Shown: in pieces, positions 1 to 10,478 of the stretch
Layout: each line of letters begins with the position of its first letter
How positions within the stretch are numbered: the first letter of the stretch is position 1
Assembly (NCBI GenBank): GCA_963921195.1
Contig: OY992538.1
Location: 233,299,462 to 233,363,461, forward strand
From: Pegoplata infirma
Taxonomy: Eukaryota > Arthropoda > Insecta > Diptera > Anthomyiidae
Direction of reading: 5' to 3'
DNA length: 64,000 nucleotides
Notes under the pieces: model-generated
The model's database searches: none
The model's input: the letters and a program-made list of their open reading frames with translations, nothing else
Told to the model about the DNA's origin: nothing
Made by a program: the position numbers and the translations under genes

Positions 1-150
1 ACCATACTTAAAAAAAATGGGGGTATATTAAATTTATTATTCCGTTAGTAATACTTGGAAAACATCTGTTAAGGACCTGACCGATTTTAAGATAATGACT
101 ATCCGTATGTCCGTTTATTTGTAGGTCTGTTGAAAGTAGGATAGAGAAAC
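1..150 (+). repeat. Decayed 5' part of dispersed family A repeat
   Basis: A degenerate match to the left part of the repeat seen complete at 21612-22498: a GGGTATAT-type start, an ATTCCGTTAGTAATAC stretch, GACCGATTTTAAGATAATG, then a short GTCCGT/GGTCTG remnant of the microsatellite. It is heavily mutated and has no clear ends. It abuts an opposite-strand copy of the same family from about 166. Confidence 0.45.
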
Positions 151-165
151 AAGTGGAATAGTTAA

Positions 166-840
166 ATTCGGCTTGGCCGAATCCACAACGCCCTTTTTTA
201 AGGATAGTAAATTATCTAACGTGAAAAAAATTAACAATTATGATTAGAAATATTTTATTTTGTCATTTTTGTAATTTTTGTAAAAAAAAAATTACTAATT
301 TTTTTTTAGTGTAAAATTTTTTTCGAGTGTAATATTTTTTTAGTATAAAAATATTTTTGAGTGACAAAAACACTTTCTAAAGTAATTTTGTGCTTTACCA
401 AAGTTTTTAAAGCTTGTTTTTTTAAAGTTCGTTTTTTTTTTTCAACACGTGAATTTAAGGTGAAACCACTCTGAAATTCATGGTTTTGCTAATAACATTT
501 AAAACACAGGACCGATTTGGCTGAAATTCAATACGAATCAGATCAGGGGAATGACAAATACATGTGCCAGAATTGTATTTGAAAAAATAGCGTGTTTTTG
601 TCTAGTAAATTCGCCAAAAACCTCTAGCCGAAATTCACACTTTTGCTTATAACTTTTGAACCACTGAACCGATTTCGCTGAATTGCAATACCAACCTGAC
701 CAGGTAAATAACCAACATATATGCCAAACTTCAGGAGCCTCCATAAAGTCTTTCAAAAGTTATTGTATCTTCAAACAGACAGACGGGCGGGCAGACATCG
801 ATAGATCGTCTTAAAATCGATCGAGGATCATGGATATATA
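166..840 (-). repeat. Family A dispersed repeat, reverse copy, 3' portion
   Basis: Reverse-complement copy of the family defined at 21612-22498. Read leftwards it has the hairpin-like end (ATTCGGCTTGGCCGAAT, 168-184), the A/T-rich block with repeated ACTCAAAAA/TTTTACAC motifs, and the conserved text ending in the GTCC/GTCT microsatellite and TCGATCGATTTTAAGACGAT (about 775-825). A foldback element at 841-1900 interrupts it; 60-75 bases of the 5' part continue at 1901-1975. The short reading frame over 538-756 is only the conserved repeat text, which reappears around 21828 on the other strand. Confidence 0.8.
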
Positions 841-1900
841 TGAGGCATTCCACACCAAATGTCCAGCGAAAAAAAACATGTGTACCGTAAACTTCTGAAT
901 AGGTGATATGGATAGCCCTATATGGAACTTAGAAAATTGGGTTTTTGGTTTTTCAATTTTTCAAAAACTGGGCTTAGGAGGCGTGGTCAAATATTGGAAA
1001 AATGGTCAAATTTGTGGCGAGTTGCCTTGATTAAATATTTATCACATTAAAACGGAATGCACCACAATGTCAAAAATTTACGTTCTTATATAGTTTTGTA
1101 TGGGCTATCGATTAAAATCGATTTTTTGGAAAATTTTCAGAACCCGTTCTGAAATTTTTCATTTTTTAAAAAAGTCAATTTATCAAAAATCCGGCCACTT
1201 TTTTTTTTCTTTTTTATTTATTTTTTTTAAAGTTTAGATGTTTGTCCATCCACACAAAAAAAATCAGAAACACGTTCATCTTTTTTTCGAGAAAATCGCA
1301 TTTGAACTTTAAATTTCATAACAATTTAGTAATTTGCTTGTATTTTCTTGTGTCAACAGAGCGTATGACGAATATTTATGCAATTAATATTACTCATTCG
1401 CAACTTTAAAACAAAGAAATACAAGCAAATAACAAAATTGTTATGAAATTTAAAGTTCAAATGCGATTTTCTCGAAAAAAAGATGAACGTGTTTCTGATT
1501 TTTTTTGTGTGCATGGACAAACATCTAAACTTTTAAAAAAATAAAGAAAAAAGAAAAAAAAAGTGGCCGGATTTTTGATAAATTGACTTTTTTAAAAAAT
1601 GGAAAATTTCAGAACGAGTTCTGAATATTTTCAAAAAAAAAAAAATTTTAATCGATAGCCCATACAAAACTATATAAGAACGTAAATTTTGGACATTGTG
1701 GTGCATTCCGGTTTAAAGTGATAAATATTTAATCAAGGCAACTCGCCACAAATTTTACCATTTTTCCAATATTTGACCACGCCTCCTAAGCCCAGTTTTC
1801 GAAAATTTGAAAAACCATATAGGGCTATCCAAACAACCTATTCGGAAATTTACGGGACACATGTTTTTCTGTAGCGGAACATTTGGTGTGGAATGCCTCA
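841..1900. mobile_element. Foldback element, ~520-bp inverted arms (family F1)
   Basis: The first and last ~515 bases are reverse complements with scattered mismatches. The left end TGAGGCATTCCACACCAAAT is matched by the inverted right end at 1881-1900, and the blocks GATAGCCCTATATGG and GGCTTAGGAGGCGTGG recur inverted near 1785-1835. The arms meet near 1370 (CGTATGACGAATATT). The element interrupts a family A copy, and TATA stands on both sides (837-840 and 1901-1904), so a TA or TATA target duplication is likely. A second, truncated copy starts at 17057 beside a TA. No coding capacity is visible. The structure is direct; assignment to a TA-targeting (mariner-like) group is inference. Confidence 0.8.
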
Positions 1901-1975
1901 TATACTTTATAGGGGTTTAGACCAATATTTCGAGGTGTTACAAACGAAATGACAAACTTATGTCATTCATGGAAA
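1901..1975 (-). repeat. Family A repeat, 5' part split off by the foldback
   Basis: Reverse complement of the family A start (ACTTTATAGGGGTTTAGACC, TTTCGAGGTGTTACAAACG). It continues the copy at 166-840 across the inserted foldback. Confidence 0.75.
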
Positions 1976-2290
1976 TCTAGATAGCGAAAACGATATCACA
2001 TTTTCATATCGAAACAACATCGTTATCGGCTGGAATAATGATTGTTTTTCGATAAATTCTGGAAAATGGCGATTTTACTATCGTTGTTACTGGAACTATC
2101 GATAGCGAAAATGGTATCATATTTTTATGGAAAAACGATATCATAAGGAAAGGTACACAAAGAACGTATAATGTGCTAATTAGGAGATATTGCCTCGATA
2201 TCTTAACGATATCGTTTGTTTTATTGTGTAGTTTATATTATGAAGGGTATTCAAGTTTCGCCTTGGCCGATTCAAACACTCTTAGTTGTT
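1976..2290. repeat. Diverged repeat rich in CGATA/CGATATC motifs
   Basis: Short motifs such as GATAGCGAAAACGATATCA, CATCGTTATCGG and CGATATCTTAACGATATCG recur, some self-complementary. The segment closes with GGGTATTCAAGTTTCGCCTT, which resembles the family A right end. Probably a remnant of a different element that shares that end. No boundaries could be set. Confidence 0.4.
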
Positions 2291-2994
2291 TTAATTAATT
2301 AGCAAACTAACAAGCTGCAACAACAACAATAACAGCCGCTACTCAACAAACAATTCATTCATACAACAACCTGGAAAATAACCAAGAGCTGAATGAAGAA
2401 AAAAAAATGTAAAAGACAATTTTTTTTTTGCCCATTAATTTAATTGAAAAGGGTTAAAAAAAGCAGGCAATTAGTTGTCATTTTTATTAGGCGCACAGTT
2501 TGTTGTAGCAGTCTAACTAGAGAAAATTTTTACAGGAATTTATTTTTTTTTACAAAAAATTAAGAATATTAGAGGAGATTGTTGTTGTTTTTTTTTTTTT
2601 TTTTCAAATACAACAATACAACAAACAGTTGGAGAAAGAGTGTGGAGAGAGTTTGTTGTTTAATTGTTGGGGAATAAGCAATTAAATCATTTAAACAAAA
2701 ATACATTTAGTACCAATTTCCATAAACTTACATATGCTAACAACTGCTAACTAAAAATTATCCTTAGTATTAGCTGCGTTTTTCTAATAACGGGAATATC
2801 GTTTTTTTCACTGAACTTTTTTTGGACAAAAAAAAATTTTTACAACAATTAAAAAAATGAAAAACATTGATTTGGAAAAAAAAACAAATGTTTAAGTTTT
2901 TTTTTTTAATTTTTTTTTGTAAATGTTTTTGGGACAAAGTTTATTTTTTTGGACAAAAAAAATGTTTTTGAAATTTTTTTTAATGTTTTGTTAT
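2291..2994. other. AT-rich intergenic/intronic-type DNA, no feature
   Basis: CAACAA-rich text (2310-2370), homopolymer A and T runs and short simple repeats. I see no gene, tRNA-like or transposon-end signal. The CAA-rich style is common in fly introns and untranslated regions, but nothing here proves transcription. Confidence 0.4.
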
Positions 2995-3255
2995 TATTAT
3001 GACCGCTCCCCTAAAAGGGGCGTGCAAAAAATTACTAATTCTTTTTTTTTTGGTTCAAGACCAAACTTGTGTGACATCTAAAGGTTTCATATGGTTAGGT
3101 TGTTAGTGGCTGCTGAAGATTTACGTCAGAACACGTAGACTCTGAGGTCCGTTGTACCACAGGACTGTAATAGGTTTCCCTACTAAAATATTTTTGACAT
3201 ATTGGAGGGTATCAATACATTTGGCAAGGTCGAATTTTATTTTTTTACTTCTTAA
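2995..3255 (+). repeat. Repeat fragment (family C-like) ending in a family A 3' end
   Basis: CCGCTCCCCTAAAAGGGGCG at 3002-3021 matches the diagnostic block of family C (CGCCC/AAAAGGGG; see 28435 and 29975). The stretch ends with GGAGGGTATCAATACATTTG and CAAGGTCGAATTTTATTTT, the conserved right-end hairpin shared with family A. Heavily mutated. Confidence 0.5.
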
Positions 3256-3772
3256 AGTACCAATTTTTTATAAAACACAGCTATTGTATGGCTACCAAAT
3301 AAATTGTTAAAACAATAGTTAGCAGCTATACTAACTAACAAGCATTAGTATTTTTAAATTCAAGTCTATTACTGCAAGTGGCTCCTACCTATACGAAAGG
3401 AGTTTCAGAAATAAAAGGTCTATCAGACATTGATAGATCTTAAAGTAAATTTTAAACATTTTGAATTTCAAGTTCCGAATGGGGTCGATTATTTTATCTA
3501 ATTTAATAAATACTTAAAAAAAAAAAAAATCCAAACGTTTTGAAAACTCTAAATTTCCCTTCCTTTAATCCTCCTCTTTCTCAATAATTATCAAACATCC
3601 TACGTATTTCTAGTGTACCGTATTGAATAAATGTTTGTTGGAGATGTAGATTCTGATGATTATGATGAAAAGCCTTAATTAACACTTTAACAAGCAATTA
3701 AAAATTCATTCACAAAAACAAAACAAAATGAATATGCACAATACAAAACTTTTGTAGACATCATCAGTAGTA
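3256..3772. other. AT-rich DNA without recognisable features
   Basis: No ORF, RNA gene or repeat boundary seen. It ends at the TA (3771-3772) in front of the next element. Confidence 0.4.
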
Positions 3773-4205
3773 CACTCGAAAATAAAATGTGTCAGAAAGC
3801 AAGCTGCGGTGTTAGAAAATTTCATAAAAATGTCAATATCACAGATTCTAAGATATTTTTCTTATAGAAATAGTCTCAGATTCTGAGACATTTTTCCTTT
3901 ATAAAGATGCAGATTCTGAGACATTTTTCGTATAGAAAAAGTCTCAGAATCTGAGACATTTTGAGTATAGAAAATGTCTCAGATTCTGAGACAGATTCTA
4001 AAAAAATTTTCATATAGAAAAAGTTGCAAATTCTGAGACATTTTTCTTATAGAAAAAGTCTCAGATTCAGAGTCATTTTTCGTATAGAAAAAATTTCGGA
4101 ATCTGAGACATTTTTCGTAAAGAAACAGGGTCAGAATCCGATACAGTTTTAGTATAGAAAAAATGTTAGATTCAGAGACATTTTTATCCTTTATAAAGGC
4201 TAGAA
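3773..4205. repeat. Small palindromic satellite array in a CACTC-ended element
   Basis: Starts CACTCGAAAATAAAATGTG right after TA, the same type of end as the 46925-54697 element. From about 3838 to 4190 it holds around ten diverged units of some 35 bases. Each combines a palindrome (TCTCAGATTCTGAGAC or relatives) with a second palindrome around TTTTCTTATAGAAAAA. This is the same monomer as the huge array at 47.5-54.3 kb, but much more diverged. The right end is cut off by the inverted family A segment from about 4206. The 80-residue minus-strand frame over 3979-4221 is a shadow of the repeat. Confidence 0.75.
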
Positions 4206-4631
4206 AATTTTCTAAAGTCAAAAAAAATTAGCAATTTTGATTTAAATTTTTTTTTTTTAATTTTTGTAAAAAAAAAAGTAAAATTTCTAATTTTTTTTTA
4301 GTGTAATTTTTTTTTAGTGTAAAAATATTTTTGAGTTACAAAAATACTTTGTAAAGTAATTTTGTGGCCTAGCAATGTTTTAAAAGCTTGGTTTTTAAAG
4401 GTCGGGTTTTTCAACATGTGCATTTAAGGTGAAACCACTCTGAAATTCACTCTTTTGCTTATAACTTTTAAACCACTGGACCGATTTCATTGAATTGCAA
4501 TACCAACTTGACCAAGTAAATGACACATAAATATGCTAAACAACAATAACACTAGCAAAAATTAGTGTGTTTTCAACAGACAGACGGGCATCGCTAGATC
4601 GTCTTAAAATCGATCGAGGAAAATGAATATA
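4206..4631 (-). repeat. Family A repeat, reverse arm of a large palindrome
   Basis: Reverse copy of family A from the AT-rich block through CTGAAATTCACTCTTTTGC to the remnant CAGACAGACGGGCATCGC and TCGATCGAGGA. With the forward copy at 6338-6935 it forms the outer arms of a palindrome whose inner part is 4632-6337. Confidence 0.75.
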
Positions 4632-6337
4632 TGGGGCATTCCATGTCAAATCGGACATTTTTAATATTTTTTTTTTTTTTAGATTTTTCCAATTTGTTTA
4701 CAGTTTTTAGTACCCTTCGAAAACTCCTTCGTGGTAAATTTTCAGATTTTTTTGATGACCCGTTCAAAAGATATCGAATTTTAAAAAATTGGTAGTTTGT
4801 TCCTTTACTCAAACTTCTTTTACTCATAACTTCTTCAATAATGGTCCAAATTTAAATTTTTTTTTTTAAATTTTTGTTTTTTTACGTACTTTTTAAAAAA
4901 AAATCCCAAAAAATTCTTAAAAGCGCTCTAGTATGCGATTTTTAAGTTTTAACATTTAAATCTCATTTTTGAAAATGTTTGTACTCTTCGATTTTTTTGA
5001 AATTTTTCTGTGTAAAACTTCTATCGATTCTACAAATTTTTTGCCCAGGAAGATCGTGGGATAACGATTTTTACTATTTTTTAAAATTTTTTGAAAAAAT
5101 TTTATTGTAATTTTCCAATCTTAAAATCATTTCTACTGCTCGAATGGTGCGTTATAGAGGGGTCCTTTATAAGACCGACCCCCATTAATTTTTTTTGTCT
5201 TAACATTTCCTTGGAAGAAACTAATACCCTATCTCCAATTTCTAAGAGGGCTCCCACACAAAACGACACTTTTTAAAATTTGATCCAACCGCTCTAACTG
5301 CCCTAATAGTGCCCTTAGAGCAACAATATTTTTTTAGTCCAAACATTTTCTTTGAATTCACCTACCGTCTATCTTTAACTGTTAAGGCGGTCCCCATACA
5401 CTTTTTTTTTATTTTTTGTAAATTTGTTTTATTTAATCAGCTTCTACTTAGGGAGTCGAGATAGGGCGTAGGTATGTTTTAAAAAAATGTTGTAGGGTAA
5501 AAATAAATGGGGGTCGGTCTCACTAATGACCCCTCTCGGACGCACCATTGGACCGGTAGAAGCTGATTAAATAAAACAAATTTACAAAAAAATAAAAAAA
5601 ATTGTATGGGGACCGCCTTAACAGTTAAAGATAGACGGTAGGTGAATTCAAAGAAAATGTTTGGACTAAAAAAATATTGTGGGTCGGTCATATATTTTAT
5701 TGCTCTAAGGGCGCTCGTAAGGCAGTTAGAGCGGTTGGAGCAAATTTTAAAAAAATTTCATTTTGTGTGGGAGCCCCCTTAGAAATTGGAGATAGGGTAT
5801 TAGTTTGTTCCGAAGAAATGTTAAGACATAAAAATAAATGGGGATCGGTCTTGGAAATGACCCCTCTATGACGCACTATTGGAGCAGTAGAAATGATTTT
5901 ATGATTGGAAAATTACAATAACATTTTTTCAAAAAATGTTAAAAAATAGTAATAATCGTTATCCCACGATTTTACTGGGAAAAAAATTTGTAGAATCAAT
6001 AGAAGTTTTACACCAAAAAAATTTCAAAAAAATCAAAGAGTACATACATCTTCAAAAATGAGCTTTAAATTTTAAAACTTAAAAATCGCATACAAAAATT
6101 TTAAAAGAAAAAAAATTGGCAATTTGTACCATTATTGAAGAAGTTATGAGTAAAAGAAGTTTGAGTAAAGGAACAAACTACCAATTTTTAAAAAATTCGA
6201 TATCTTTTAAACGGGTCATCAAAAAAATCTGAAAATTTACCACGAAGGAGTTTTCGAAGGGTACTAAAAACTGTCAACAAATTGGAAAAATCTAAAAAAA
6301 AATTATTCAAAGTGTCCGATTTGACATGGAATGCCAC
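4632..6337. mobile_element. Foldback element, ~840-bp inverted arms (family F2)
   Basis: Left end TGGGGCATTCCATGTCAAAT is mirrored by GACATGGAATGCCAC at 6323-6337. Matching inverted blocks run inward: TTTCAAAAGATATCG-type text (4775/6200), the GTGCGTTATAGAGGGG block (5147) against CCCCTCTATGACGCAC (5861-5876), and ACCGTCTATCTTTAACTG (5363) against its complement near 5625. The symmetry centre lies near 5500, where inner blocks are reused and slightly shuffled. The end motif GGCATTCCA is shared with F1 (841 and 17057), so the two are probably related. Reading frames at 4594-4827, 5091-5276, 5479-5691 and 5677-5871 are shadows. No transposase. Confidence 0.8.
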
Positions 6338-6935
6338 ATATATATAGTCATGATCCTCGATCGATTTTAAGACGATCTAGCGATTTCCGTCCGTCCGTCT
6401 GTCTGTTGAAAACGCGCTAACTTTTGAAAGACTTTACGGAGGCTCCTGAAGTTTGGCATATATGTTAGGCATTTATCTGGTCAGGTTGAGCAAAAGTTAT
6501 GAGCAAAAGTCTAAATTTCGGCAAGAGTTTTTCGTGAACTTACGAGATAAAAACACGCTAACTTTCGAAAGGCAATTCTGAGGGTGCGGAGGCTTAGCAT
6601 TTATAATTGTTGTTCCCCTGGTCTAGTTCGTGTTAAATTTAGGATAAATCGGTCCAGTGGTTAAAAAGTAATTACAAAACCGTGAATTTCAGATTGGTTT
6701 CACCTTAAATTCATGTGATGAAAAGCCGACCAAGGTTTAAAAACATTTGTAAACCACAAAATTACTTGTCAAAGTATTTTTGTCACTCAGAAATATTTTT
6801 ACACTCGAAAAAAAATTGACACTCAAAAAAAAAATGAGTAGTTTCTCTTTTTTTACAAAAATGACAAAAAAAAAGTTTTTTACTCAAAAAAAAAATATTT
6901 CTAATCAAAATTGTCATTTTTTTTTTAAATTAGAT
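6338..6935 (+). repeat. Family A repeat, forward arm of the palindrome
   Basis: Forward copy: CATGATCCTCGATCGATTTT, GACGATCTAGCG, CCGTCCGTCCGTCTGTCTG (6390-6408), TGAAAGACTTTACGGAGGCT, then the AT-rich block. It is the inverted partner of 4206-4631. Confidence 0.75.
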
Positions 6936-7350
6936 CACTTTTAATCGGACGGATACAATTTCATCCGAATAAAACGGATCTAATCTTAGCGATCCGTTTT
7001 TCGGATTAGTACTGATCTTTTAAATTTCGGATCAGTACTGATCTTTCAAATCTCGGATCAGATGTGATGTATAGGAATATATATTAAAAATTTTTACTCT
7101 GGAAGCCAAAAAATTTTTTTACAAAGAATTTTGTTAACTCAAAAATATTTTTACACTAAAAAAAAATTTGCACTCGAAAAATATTTTACACTCAAAAAAA
7201 AAAATCGGAAACTTTTTTTTTTTTTACAAAAATTACTAAAAAAGTTTTTACTCCAAATAAAATATTTCTTATCAAAATTGTTAAAATAAAAGGTATTGGG
7301 TATTCATTGATTCGGCCTAGTTGAATTTAACTTTTCTTCTTGATTTTTTA
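6936..7350 (+). repeat. GATCAGTACTGATC repeats and a family A right end
   Basis: Between 6950 and 7065, variants of the palindrome GGATCAGTACTGATC and CGGATCTAATC recur three to four times. The rest is the family A AT-rich block (ACTCAAAAATATTTTTACAC), closing with GGGTATTCATTGATTCGGCC near 7298. The palindromic block probably belongs to a small element inserted in the family A copy; no target duplication was identified. Confidence 0.55.
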
Positions 7351-8904
7351 TCAAAATTTAATTTTTTTTATTAGTTTAACTTTACAGATTTTTAACAAAT
7401 AAAATAGTAACTATAATTAAAAAAAGTTATAATGCACAAATTGAAATCTTTTTTTATTTCCATTTACTGACATTTATTTCTGAGTGTAATAGTAGCAATA
7501 GCAGCATGTTGTAGATTTAAAATAAACAATTTTTTAATTGGCTTCCCAACTACAACAAAAACAAACCAAAAATGGAATTTTGCATTTTAATTAAGGTAGA
7601 TTTTGAATAAGAGCACAGCATGTTAGAGAAAGTATTTTATAAAATGTGCAAAAAAAAAAAAATTGTAAAAATAAATTCAAAATGAAAAGGAAAAATTTTA
7701 TAGAATGAAAAATTTGCCAAAAAAGGATAATTAAAGCAAAATTTAACAGGATAACAGCAATGATTAGTAAAATTTTTTAAAATATTTTTTTTTAGGACTA
7801 AATTATGTGATATATGATCTTTTGTTATAAACGCTCACACTGATTTTTGATGACAATGGGATAGATGATGTTTTTGTTATTTAATACTTTATTTTACAGG
7901 ACAAAAGATAAGGAGCCAGAGATTTTAACAGATACGTATGAATTACTCACCATGCTCTAATTTTTAACATATGATCCTTTTATCATATTTTTACAGTAAA
8001 ACCTTTTTAGAATGGAAAATATAGTTTAAAGATTAACATACAGACGGACCTTGCTAGATTTAAAATAGCAGACATTTAACTGACTTACATTAAGTGTGAT
8101 TATCGAAAAGCACTGACGATGGAATTATGGTAACTTTTGAAAGCTATCGACATTATTTTGTTAGATTTCTCATTCTAAAACAAAAATTATTATTTCTCAG
8201 AAATAAATAATATAAACTTAAACCGAACAAAAAAATTACACAAAACTTACGTTAAGAGAAAATTGAGTCACTCATTCAGTACACACGCAAAAATTAGACT
8301 TGAGTTGAGGGTGGGTTGTACAAGTCTAAAATAATGAAATTTTTTAGGCAAGTCCATGGCGCTCAGACTTACATTAGTCCATTGTACCGTAAAAAAATAT
8401 ACTTACTCGCTCAGTTTTTTTTTTTCAACTCAGTTTCATAACAAATCATGTAACAACAACCCATCTCTAGTGGAAGGTGCAACAATATTGAGCTCTTCAG
8501 TGCTCTGCAACATTCAACCCCTTTGCAAAATGTGGAAAAAAAACTATTATAAATTGTTCTGCCATATTCGTCATAGCTAGGTTCTACTGTAATGTATTTA
8601 TAGAACTTGTGCATAAATTAATTACAGCATTTCTAAGCATATTTAAATGTAAATATTTAAAAGTGTTGATTGTTTGTTATTTTTTTTTATAATAAATACA
8701 TATAAATTTATTCACAATTTTAATTGGTTATAACTAGAACATTTGTGGTAAGGTAAGGCAAGAAAAGGATTCGTACGTACATCATGCAGCAAACACTTCC
8801 TGCCACAAGTATCATCAGTAACGTGACCAACTAATTTATATCAAAAAGTGGGGAAGTTGAAGAGATTTTAATTTTAAAGTGAAACTGAAATCAAATTATT
8901 TAGA
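7351..8904. other. AT-rich DNA, no gene recognised
   Basis: About 1.5 kb without recognisable repeat ends, RNA genes or convincing coding sequence. Overlapping short frames at 8356-8614 on both strands have no similarity that I recognise and no coding bias. It reads like single-copy intronic or intergenic DNA. Confidence 0.4.
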
Positions 8905-8929
8905 GTATCCACCACTCTGTGGTACAGAG
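8905..8929 (+). repeat. Family B repeat, left-end fragment
   Basis: GTATCCACCACTCTGTGGTAC matches the terminal hairpin of family B at 10479. It is cut by a hAT MITE, and family B resumes at 9452. Confidence 0.6.
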
Positions 8930-9451
8930 TAGAGATGGGCTTGTGAGTGATTTTTGACTTACACTCACTCACGCTCACGACAGGAATTTTTGAATCACGC
9001 ACACTCACTCACGAGCATATTTTTTCTACTCACACTCACTCACAATCACGTTAGTAAATTTAATACAACTCACACTCACGTGCACTCACGCAAGCTTCAC
9101 TAACACTCATGTTGACTCACACACACGAAACACTTATTTATACAAAAAAAAATTCAAAAATTAAAATTTCAAAAATCTTTCAAAATTTTCAGCAAAATTT
9201 GAAGTTCAGCGAAATTTTACATTTTTTTTCGCTTTTTTCGGGATGAAATATTAAATTAAGCCATATTTTAAAATTTTTTCTTGGTTTTTTTGGTACAAAA
9301 GGAAATAAGAAGAGAAAATAAATCACGCAAAACAATCGACTAACGCACACTCACTCATGCACACTCACTCACGCACACTCACTCACGCAATTTTTTCTCC
9401 ACTCACAATCACGTGAGTAAAATTGAAATCAGTCACACTCACGCGTGATTG
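8930..9451. mobile_element. hAT-type MITE, TAGAGATGGGC family (ACTCACTCACGC-rich), right end lost
   Basis: Begins with the terminal motif TAGAGATGGGC and is full of CACTCACTCACGC/CACGTGAGT motifs, as in the intact copy at 61403-61882. The right end is not preserved: the sequence passes into family B at about 9452. The flank on both sides is family B, which marks it as an insertion. Confidence 0.75.
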
Positions 9452-9724
9452 GCAAGTAATCGTGTTTTGTATTCACAAATCATAATGCGGAATTTTAAAG
9501 CAATCGGACCAGTTTTTCTTGTAGCCCCCATACAAAGTTCCTTCTCGATATTCTCAAAAATCTCGCAAATTTCATGAAAATCTAAAATATTTTATTAAAA
9601 TTTTGTTTGTATGTATTAACCGCGTACTTTAATAATCTTATCCAATCTGATTATTATCGAACCATTTTTGGACCTAGACCCCTATAAAAATTTCGCCCGA
9701 TATTTAGTTAAAGTGTTTTATTTG
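9452..9724 (+). repeat. Family B repeat, 3' part
   Basis: Matches 11608-11870 of the fuller copy: GGCAAGTAATCGTGTTTTG, TCACAAATCA, AATCGGACCAGTT, TAGCCCCCATACAAAG, TTTCGCCCGATATTTAGTT. Its last eight bases, TTTATTTG, are the target duplication of the next MITE. Confidence 0.75.
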
Positions 9725-10110
9725 TAGTGTCCGACCGAACAGTTCGGGCAAAAAAGGTAATTTAATAAAAAAATTGGTATTTGGAAGTACTTTTAACAAC
9801 TTTTTTTATATGGTGTAGAATTGTTGAGGCGATGGAAGACGATTCTGAGAGTAAAATTCAAGAACGAGTACGAAGTTAAGCCACAATTTCGAAGTTCGGT
9901 TACCGAACTTTTTTCAATTTGGCCGAACGTTCGGTTACCGAACATCTAAATTGGTGCTTAACTTCGTCCTCGCCATTAAATTTGAAAGTCAGAATAGTCT
10001 TCTATCGCCTAAACAAACAAACGGCCATCAGAAAAAGCTATTAAAAATGCTTGCAAATATTATTTTTTGGCCAATACCGTTTTTTGGCCGAACTGTTCGG
10101 TCGGACACAA
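9725..10110. mobile_element. hAT-type MITE (TAGTGTCCGACCG family) with 8-bp TSD
   Basis: Left end TAGTGTCCGACCGAACAG is matched inverted by CTGTTCGGTCGGACACAA at 10093-10110. Exact 8-bp direct repeats TTTATTTG flank it at 9717-9724 and 10111-10118. The middle is largely self-complementary (TTCGGTTACCGAACTT and related motifs at 9895-9945). Eight-base duplications with short inverted ends are the hAT signature. Non-autonomous. Confidence 0.85.
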
Positions 10111-10118
10111 TTTATTTG

Positions 10119-10478
10119 TAATGTCCGACCGAATATTCGGCTTCGGCTTCGGCCAAAAAGCACTTTTCGGCTTCGGCCACAATTTTGGCCGCATAGGCCG
10201 AATACCGATTAATTGTATAATATTTGTGCTCACGTGTTGAAAAACACACTGAAAAATTTTCGGTCGAAAATATTAAGGAGTTCTTTTACCTTATGCATCT
10301 GTTTTATAAAAAAGTCCATTCAAATGCCAAAAGGAGATAATCAAAAAACGCTAGTGAGAACCACTGCTCTAAAATATATTTTTTACAAAAATGTCAAAAA
10401 AAAATTTTTGCTTAAAATAAAATCATTCTAGACAACATTCTCATGCATTTCAGTATCCCGCCGAGCCGAGTTTTATTA
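10119..10478. mobile_element. Partial copy of the TAGTGTCCGACCG MITE
   Basis: Begins TAATGTCCGACCGAATATTC directly behind the TSD of the previous MITE. It continues as the reverse complement of the right part of the complete copy at 12244-12708 (TTCGGCTTCGGCC and CATTCTAGACAACATTCTCA are shared). It ends where the family B copy starts, so the second terminus is missing. The insertion next to an existing TSD is notable. Confidence 0.65.

Noticed and set aside
8356..8614. Small ORFs on both strands
   Set aside because: They are short, overlap antisense, and show no similarity or codon pattern that supports a gene.
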